Part shown: one piece after another, positions 58,023 through 64,000 of the stretch | Numbering within the stretch: the first letter of the stretch is position 1 | How the letters are laid out: each line of letters starts with the position of its first letter | Source: Toxonevra muliebris | Lineage: Eukaryota; Arthropoda; Insecta; Diptera; Pallopteridae | Assembly: GCA_963691655.1 (NCBI GenBank) | Contig: OY829328.1 | Span: 78,992,400-79,056,399 of the forward strand | Length of the DNA stretch: 64,000 nt | Reading direction: 5' to 3' | Made by a program: the position numbers and the translations under genes | Notes under the pieces: generated by a model | What the model was told of the DNA's origin: nothing | The model's database searches: none | What the model saw: the letters and a program-made list of their open reading frames with translations, nothing else

Positions 58023-58039
58023 AGATCAGCCTTAATTGT

Positions 58040-58708
58040 TTTACACATGTTTTTTATACAGAAGGCTTCAAAGTAATGTTTGGAACCGGTTCTGGTTGGT
58101 ATCTGAATAGAAAAGCCCCTCATCCATTCAACTCCCCCCCCTCACCCCGCACCCTTCCTACAATTTTTCGTAGATAGTTAGCGATTGTAAGACGCAACTG
58201 AGTAATTCCACTTGGCTTAATAAATTGTTCCTTCAATGGGTTTCAAAACAATTCGATGGGTCTGATAACGAAAGGGCAGATGCATTGGCAAATCGAGGCT
58301 CGTTAGTTGGCGTTAGCTCGGTAATAGGGACTACGCAAAGGATCGAAGCTTCAATAAGTAACGCTCACAGAGAAGATGGTCTAAAGTTCGTTCATGCAAA
58401 CCTACATTGTGAGGGAACTGTATGGGAAAGCAGCAAGTTTCACTTCGCATTTAGAGAGTAAGGGTCTACAGATCCAAGCAGATTTTTTTATAGGGTATAA
58501 TATATTGGATCATTAATTAAGAGATATAGAAAGAGAGAGGGGAGGATTAAAATTCGTATTTTCATTTCAACTTTCTTTTTCCTTTTCTGTACTTTTTGGT
58601 CTAAAACAAAAATTTCCTATATCTGGGCAAAGTACAATGGTTCAACAGTCTGAGTGCTATGGAAGGCCTATGGATCTCCTGCTCACCTCTATATCTAATC
58701 TAATCACC
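58040..58708 (+). pseudogene. Non-LTR retrotransposon, RNase H fragment and 3' tail
   Basis: The plus strand reads THVFYTEGFKVMFGTGSGWY (RNase H first block, with Asp replaced by Glu), frameshifts, then DNERADALANRGSLVGVSSV (last RNase H block) and SNAHREDGLKFVHANLHCEG. The UTR ends with aaagtacaatggttcaacag and atctaatctaatcacc (to about 58708), corresponding to the tail of the 49-kb copy. The Cys/His motif is absent. Much of the middle of RNase H has been lost. Confidence 0.7.
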
Positions 58709-60009
58709 CATTAGAGGCTTAAAATCCGAACCACTTCTTCCAAAGTCATTGCTGAATCGCTTTTTTCTGTTCTATAATTTTAGGGCACCCAATAAAATGA
58801 AATTTCAATGGCAAGAAAAGAGCTTGAACTCAGCAGGAAGACAGAATTCACAGAGCTCTCAATTTTCAGCAAATATGATCAAGCCTTCTTCTTCTTTTTA
58901 AGTACTTTTCAATTTTGATTCTTCACAGTATCTATAAAAAATACTACATATTTTAAGGAATTAAATTGAATTTTTGCTTGACCTGCAAAATGATTTTTCT
59001 GTTTGAATACCACAATTTAGAGCCGCTATTGCACACAAAGAACTGACCTAAGTGAATTGGAGCATATAAAAAGGACTTCTTAAAAATGTTTAATAAATAA
59101 AAAAAATAATTATATTTTTACCATCGTATCCTAATTTTTCATTAATAGGTAAGAGAATTTTGAAACCATAAGTTTTTGTATACATTTTACTTTAAATGTG
59201 AGTAAATTGTAAGACCACTACAGAGAATCCTTTAGCAAAAACCACTACAAAAACTCAAAAAGAAAATAAAAGAAAACTAATTCTAAAGAAAATAATTTCC
59301 TATATTTGATTTACAGTTTTACGATTACAATTTTACTTCTAACTACTTGTAGTAGTGTATGTATATTGTTTTTACAAGCAGCAAAAAAGGATAAAAAGGA
59401 TATCAAAAATACACAATACTTGTAGTAATAAAAAAAAATAAAAACAAAATTATTTATATTTATATACATACAAATATTATTATTATAGAAGGACATTCTT
59501 AATATAGCAACAACGATAAAGCTAAAAATTCCTGAATCAACAATAATTTGTGAAAACATTTTTGTTTTTCTCTTTCTAAGAAAGAAATAAGGATAATTGT
59601 GCAAAAGGATGAAAAGCCACAAGCTTCAAAAACTGGAAATGGCTGCTGCCAATATGAACAGTGTAGCTAAATGCGATAATAGAAGGGCATAAATAGTTTT
59701 TAAATAATTTGCTTCAGTGTTTTTTAATTTATTCAGCAGAGAAATTTATTCTAAAAGCGGTATGAAAATAGTATATGGATAACTGAGTCTAGATATTTGG
59801 ACTATCCGGACTACTAGCGGATCGAAAAACGACGGCGCAGGGAGGGGAAACTTTGTGTTTTGGGGTTATTAGGATTTTAAGGATCAACTTATATTTTTGT
59901 GGAGAAAAAAGTTTCCAATTTCGCTGTAAATACTAAAAATTTTGCTGAAGATTTTAAACTTTAAAATGAGTTTTCATTGGAGCATCCACAATATAACTCT
60001 AAACAACAA
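58709..60009. other. Gene-free stretch
   Basis: AT-rich unique-looking DNA. No gene or repeat recognised. Confidence 0.45.
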
Positions 60010-60194
60010 AAGGGTGTCAACAAGGGGGGTGTTATATCACCACTATTGTGGAGCCTAGTGGCCTTGGCCCTCCAGGAGCTGTTGTCCTATAATAGTAGTA
60101 GTAGTGGTTGAAGAACTTATTTTTCTGCTAACAGACAATAGTATAACCTGTCAAGGCAATGCTGATAACAGTGTCATTCAGAGCTGTAAAAGAA

Positions 60195-60607
60195 TGCAAT
60201 CAATTTAATTGCAATACCTTGAAGTCACATTGAATAACCGAGAATTCATGATTGCAGTTACTAAATAACATATATATTTGACTCTAGAATAAAAAATGCA
60301 GTTGGAACTCTTTTTTGGAGTCGCCGATTGGTTATTCATTTAGAAAAGTCTTTGTTAGAGTCAAGGGAATGCAATCTTTTTTTTAAATAATGAGATTCCA
60401 AATTTTATGACTTCAAAATAATGACTGCTTTGAAGTCACTTGGAGTCACTTGAAGTCACTTGGAGTCACTTAAATACCCTTGAACTCAAATGCAGTCATT
60501 CGGAGTCAATTGCAATTTGAAGTCAATTGGAGTCACTTGAAGCTTTTTTGAGTCAATTGAGATTTTGAAGTCAATTGGAGTCAGTTGAAGTCATTTGGAG
60601 TCTAAAG
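60195..60607 (+). repeat. Minisatellite of ~20-bp units inside the LINE RT region
   Basis: ttgaagtcacttggagtcac and variants (tggagtcaattgaag, ttgcagtcattcgg) repeat from about 60425 to 60605, with looser copies from about 60195. It separates the active-site block from DIIQRGFNLTQRW, which are near neighbours in related LINEs, so it was inserted or expanded there. Confidence 0.7.
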
Positions 60608-61283
60608 AGTAATACGAGGATGCACTCTGCGATATAATTCAAAGGGGGTTTAATCTCACGCAGAGATGGTGCAAATTAGTGGATTTAAACATAAATCCAT
60701 CCATGTTCACCCTAGAGCTATTCACTAGGAAAAGGAAACTTCCGCTCACGATGCCTAAAAAGCTGAATGAAGCGGTAATCAATGTTACATAGGAAGTCAA
60801 ATATCTAGGAATAACACTAGACTCAAAATTTCTCTGGAAAAAACATGCAGACAATATAACCAGCAAAGTGTGCAGAAGCTTAGCAGGGAAAACCTGGCGA
60901 TGTACTCCGTACATTCTAAAGTGAATGTACACCATGATGGAAAGGTCTACACTAACCTATAGTACAGTTGCCTGGTCGAAAAGATTAAAATAAGTCACGG
61001 TAAGTGAGGGGAGCACCCTCACAAAAGACGAAAGGTTAGCCTGTGTCTGTATCACAAAAGCAATGAGAACAAGTTCTACAGCAGTCATGGAGGCACTATT
61101 TGACCTCCGCCTCTACATCTAGTAATTAAGATGGCCGCCAAAAGGACGATTATGGGTAAAGTAAGGGAAGGAGCTGGCAGGGAGAAGGTCATTAGCAATA
61201 GAGAACTAGAAAGTATCTATGCTGACCTACCTTGCCCAGAGATGACAAGATCAAGAAATAAGTATTTACAACTTCGAGAAATC

Positions 61284-61613
61284 CTTCGATAGTCTAGTCG
61301 GTAGTACACTAGACTTTCATCCGAAAGGTTCGGGTTCGATTCCCGTCTTCATCTGGTGGTTTATTCTCATAACCTTCTAATATTCACTATTAATATGAAG
61401 TGTATGAAAATTATAAGAAAGTGTATGAAAATTATAGGAGATTGTACATGTACACACCTTGGTTGGTAATGGCAAAACCACCAAACCGATAAAAAAATTG
61501 CTACACCGTCGTTCGGAATCGGCGTTGAACTATAAGTCCAACTATGTAGTATCACAATGGGCCGTTCAGGCCTGAGTGTGTCTCTTGACAGCCACTCCAA
61601 CCTAACCTGCACT
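61284..61613 (+). mobile_element. tRNA-derived SINE inserted in the LINE
   Basis: A-box-like tagtctagtcggtagt and B-box ggttcgattcccg are correctly spaced, with tttc in the anticodon-loop position, suggesting a tRNA-Glu- or Asp-like origin. The body (atatgaagtgtatgaaaatt then ataagaaagtgtatg, tggtaatggcaaaacc) and tail (tagtatcacaatgggccgtt) match the SINE at 10556-11257. Stems of a functional tRNA do not form. It separates the RT part of the LINE from its RNase H part. A target duplication was not recognised. Confidence 0.8.
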
Positions 61614-62432
61614 AAGTAATAGGAGGTAATGGGACATCAAGATGTTCTATCCCTCTTACAAAGAGCAGAAAAAAAGGTGCTACACTGAGGGCTCGAGAAC
61701 AGACAAAGGTGCTAGGGCAGGGGTGTGTGTGGTCCGAAGACCAAACACTCGGAGCCTATGAGATTGAGATATCCTCAAAATTAGTATGTGAATGTCTAGA
61801 GCTCCTGAACATACTCAGCAAGACAAATAAGGTCACCTTATTCTGGTTTTCTGGACATACAGATATATATGGTAACGCGATAGCCGACAACCTTGCAAGA
61901 AAAGCAGCGGCCAAGACATACATTGGTCTTGAACCCATAGTAGGTCTCGGAATCCTAACCATGAAAAATACTTTTAAAAACGAGGAATGGAACAGCAGGT
62001 TATCCTACTGAGCACTCCTCCCAAAGCTTGAATAATCAAAACTTTTCATTGCAAACTTAGACCCCAAAAAAGCGGCCCTTTGTCTCAAGCTAAGGAAAGA
62101 CCAACTTAGATTAATCATGAGCATTCTCTCAGAACACTGTAAGAACACATGAAGAACTTAGGTATAAATCAAGATAACACTCGTAGGTTTTTCCAAAACG
62201 ACAGGGAAACATCAGAACACAACATAATGCGCACTGCAAGCCGCTCACTCGCAGGAGGAAAATATACTTGGGACACTATTACCCAGAAAGTAGGGACACC
62301 ATAGCCTTAAAGCCACATCAGCTACTGAGATTCATCAGCAAGATTGGCTTATTTTGACAGCTTATAACCAAAGCTACTATCGAGGGTACAATAGGACATG
62401 TCACCCATATTAATCAATCAATCAATCAATCG

Positions 62433-64000
62433 ATTCTTCTTTCAACTTTTTTCATGATTCGGATACCCAATAAATGGAAAATTTTTGGACAATATCTCTT
62501 TAACTATAAAAACTATCGTGACGATTCTTTATGCTTTACTTTTACTAATAATGCTTAGATTTAGGGCTGCGCAATTAACCGTTTAATTTGGAATTCTTAT
62601 AAATCAAAATACTTGATTAATCAATTATTCAATTAATTGAGATTTTGATTAATTAATTGATTTTTTCAATACGTTTCTTTGCGACAACCATTTTCCGAAC
62701 AGTTGCCAACCTAAAAATCAAAGAAAATGAAAAAATTAAAATTTGTTTGATTAATCCTGATAAAGCCTGACTAATCGATTAATTTAATCAATCAAAATCT
62801 TCATTAATCTAACAATTGATTAATCAGTGTTTTGATTAATCAGTATTTTGATTAATCAAAATTTCAGCTTCGAAATCACTAAAATTTTGTCCATTTTCAA
62901 AAGCATTTCACCCCACTGTGCCAAAGTAACGTAAATGAGTGCAGAGTGGACGAAAACGGGGTAAATATTCAGTATATAAGAAAGATATCTTATGTTATAG
63001 AAAACAGGCCAAGCATAAAGTGGTCAACAGCACAAGGATAACGGAATTTTCTTAAGGAGTTTATACAGAGTTCAGTTCAAAAATAATAATAATAATAAAC
63101 AAAGGAATTGAGGAAATGCTAAGCAAATTAAAAGCATAAATTAAATGAAATATTTGTACTTTGCTGAGGTATGCCATATTTATGCTTTATACATTTACAA
63201 AAACAAGAACCAACAGCAGTAAAGTATGCAAAAATAATAAAATAAAATTATTATTTTTCTATTTAATTATTTGAAAATTGTAAAAAGATTTTCTGTTGGT
63301 AAAAGTCAATGGTAAAATTCTGGATTACCATTTTTTATTAGAGAATAGAGAATTTAATGAGCACATATTTAATTGCTTAAGGATATCATAAGCAGGATTT
63401 TTTTCAAATAACTTTCATAAAAAATAAATCCTTATTTGTGTGTTATGCAGAACAAACGAGTGGAGTATGAAATTTGCTTGCTTCTGGAGTATGTAAAGTC
63501 AGAAAGAAAAATAATTTTTAAATATTTTTTGTTGGCGTTCATTGTTTTCAACACAGCATACGTAATCACATTTCATCAAGTGCAGTCGTCGTCATTTTCA
63601 TTTCCCTCGTCGTAGACTTTACCAATCTCCTCGTCCAAATAGATCCTTGCGTATATTCTTAACATCCTTTGCATGTTAAAAAAAAAAATAAACGAAAAAA
63701 ACACATCTCAGCTCAGCAGCTCTCAAAAAAAAAAAAAAAAAATAAAAATTATTACGTTTGCTTGAGTGCACCTTTTTTGAAGCCTTGAAGTTGGCGGCGA
63801 AATATTTTATTTTCCCAAAAAATCTCACATTCATCTTCTAATTTTTTTTATTATTTTTTTTTTTCTTTTGCACCATTTTTGACAGTCAAAAATATTACAT
63901 TTTTTTTCTACTGTTTCTTCGTTTTTCTCAGCTTTTTCTTTTTTTATGTATTTGTGTTTTGTTAATCCTCACTTCAACTCAAGGAACAAAGTGAAAATTA
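62433..64000. other. Gene-free end of window, with GATTAATC cluster and A/T runs
   Basis: 62570-62880 carries many gattaatc/attaatca palindromes. After that the DNA is AT-rich with A runs (63678-63688, 63726-63742) and T runs (63842-63864). No gene recognised. Confidence 0.5.
62570..62880. repeat. Cluster of GATTAATC palindromic motifs
   Basis: Around ten occurrences or near-occurrences of gattaatc or its halves (ttgattaatcaa, taatcgattaat) lie in about 300 bp, starting after agggctgcgcaattaa. The motif is its own reverse complement and contains TAAT cores bound by homeodomains. It may be a miniature element or a satellite seed; a regulatory role is speculation. Confidence 0.5.

Larger units (their letters stand above)
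60010..62432 (+). mobile_element. Degenerate non-LTR retrotransposon, RT to 3' end
   Basis: Domains in order on the plus strand: RT block KGVNKGGVISPLLWSLVALA (about 60012-60070; relatives G-x-PQGGVLSPLLW), the active-site region CQGNADNSVIQSCK (60155-60190; YADD degraded to NADN), a minisatellite, then DIIQRGFNLTQRWCKL, EVKYLGITLDSKFLWKKHAD (60800-60850), ACVCITKAMRTSSTAVMEAL, a SINE (61284-61613), CYTEGSRTDKGARAGVCV (RNase H, Asp to Glu), NKVTLFWFSGHTDIYGNAIA and DNLARKAAA, and finally a tail of aatcaatcaatcaatc (62410-62432). Stops and frameshifts are frequent. It is the most complete LINE in the window and is inactive. Confidence 0.8.

Noticed and set aside
60421..60605. CRISPR-like short repeats
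   Set aside because: Units of about 20 bp are directly adjacent and degenerate, with no unique spacers, and lie in eukaryotic transposon DNA.
61290..61360. Possible tRNA gene (A and B boxes present)
   Set aside because: Acceptor and anticodon stems do not pair, and the sequence continues into a body shared with another SINE copy.

Overview
This 64 kb window is AT-rich eukaryotic DNA, most likely from a higher fly (Diptera; a tephritid fruit fly is my guess, not proved). The evidence is indirect: Mos1-like mariner relics, RNase H-bearing non-LTR retrotransposons with fly-type C-terminal cysteine/histidine motifs, a Jockey-like LINE, tRNA-derived SINEs, many hAT and Tc1/mariner miniatures, and CA/TG, CAA/CAG, GTT and ATAC microsatellites. 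I found no convincing host protein-coding gene, rRNA gene or functional tRNA. The window reads as intergenic or deep-intronic sequence built from transposon debris.

Layout. 0-9 kb: a tandem fold-back repeat (1.0-1.7 kb), an unidentified frameshifted coding-like patch (2.8-3.3 kb), a decayed DD37E transposase (3.4-4.0 kb), a repeat with a tagtag-rich core (4.0-5.1 kb), a LINE 3' end (5.3-5.7 kb) and a perfect 28-bp inverted repeat (8.7 kb). 9-12 kb: SINE and LINE ends, then a three-level nest in which a hAT miniature sits inside a SINE that sits inside a broken Tc1/mariner-class transposase, each insertion bounded by an 8-bp duplication. 12-19 kb: low-complexity DNA, LINE RNase H and C-terminal fragments, and an uninterrupted copy of a ~390-bp repeat (14.5-14.9 kb). 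19.8-22.1 kb: a stop-containing DD37D (maT-like) transposon and a hAT copy. 23.7-32 kb: more repeats and miniatures. 32-34.2 kb: a second three-level nest (hAT in hAT in the ~390-bp repeat), with its empty site preserved at 14.8 kb. 34.7-36.0 kb: a second DD37D element with an open 322-codon transposase frame. 38-46 kb: Jockey-type pieces, a mariner inserted in a fold-back copy, a LINE end and another decayed mariner. 49-58.7 kb: a LINE 3' end plus a gtct-rich satellite, and an inverted version of the same module about 7 kb away, with an internally deleted mariner between them. 60-62.4 kb: a degenerate LINE running from reverse transcriptase to RNase H, split by a minisatellite and a SINE.

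The genes do not cooperate in a host pathway. They are parasites at different stages of decay. The most informative points are the two nests, which can be ordered in time, and the DD37D pair: one copy keeps its reading frame but has lost 14 residues of the first DNA-binding helix region, while the other keeps that region but carries two stop codons. All assignments come from reading motifs by eye; no database search was run.
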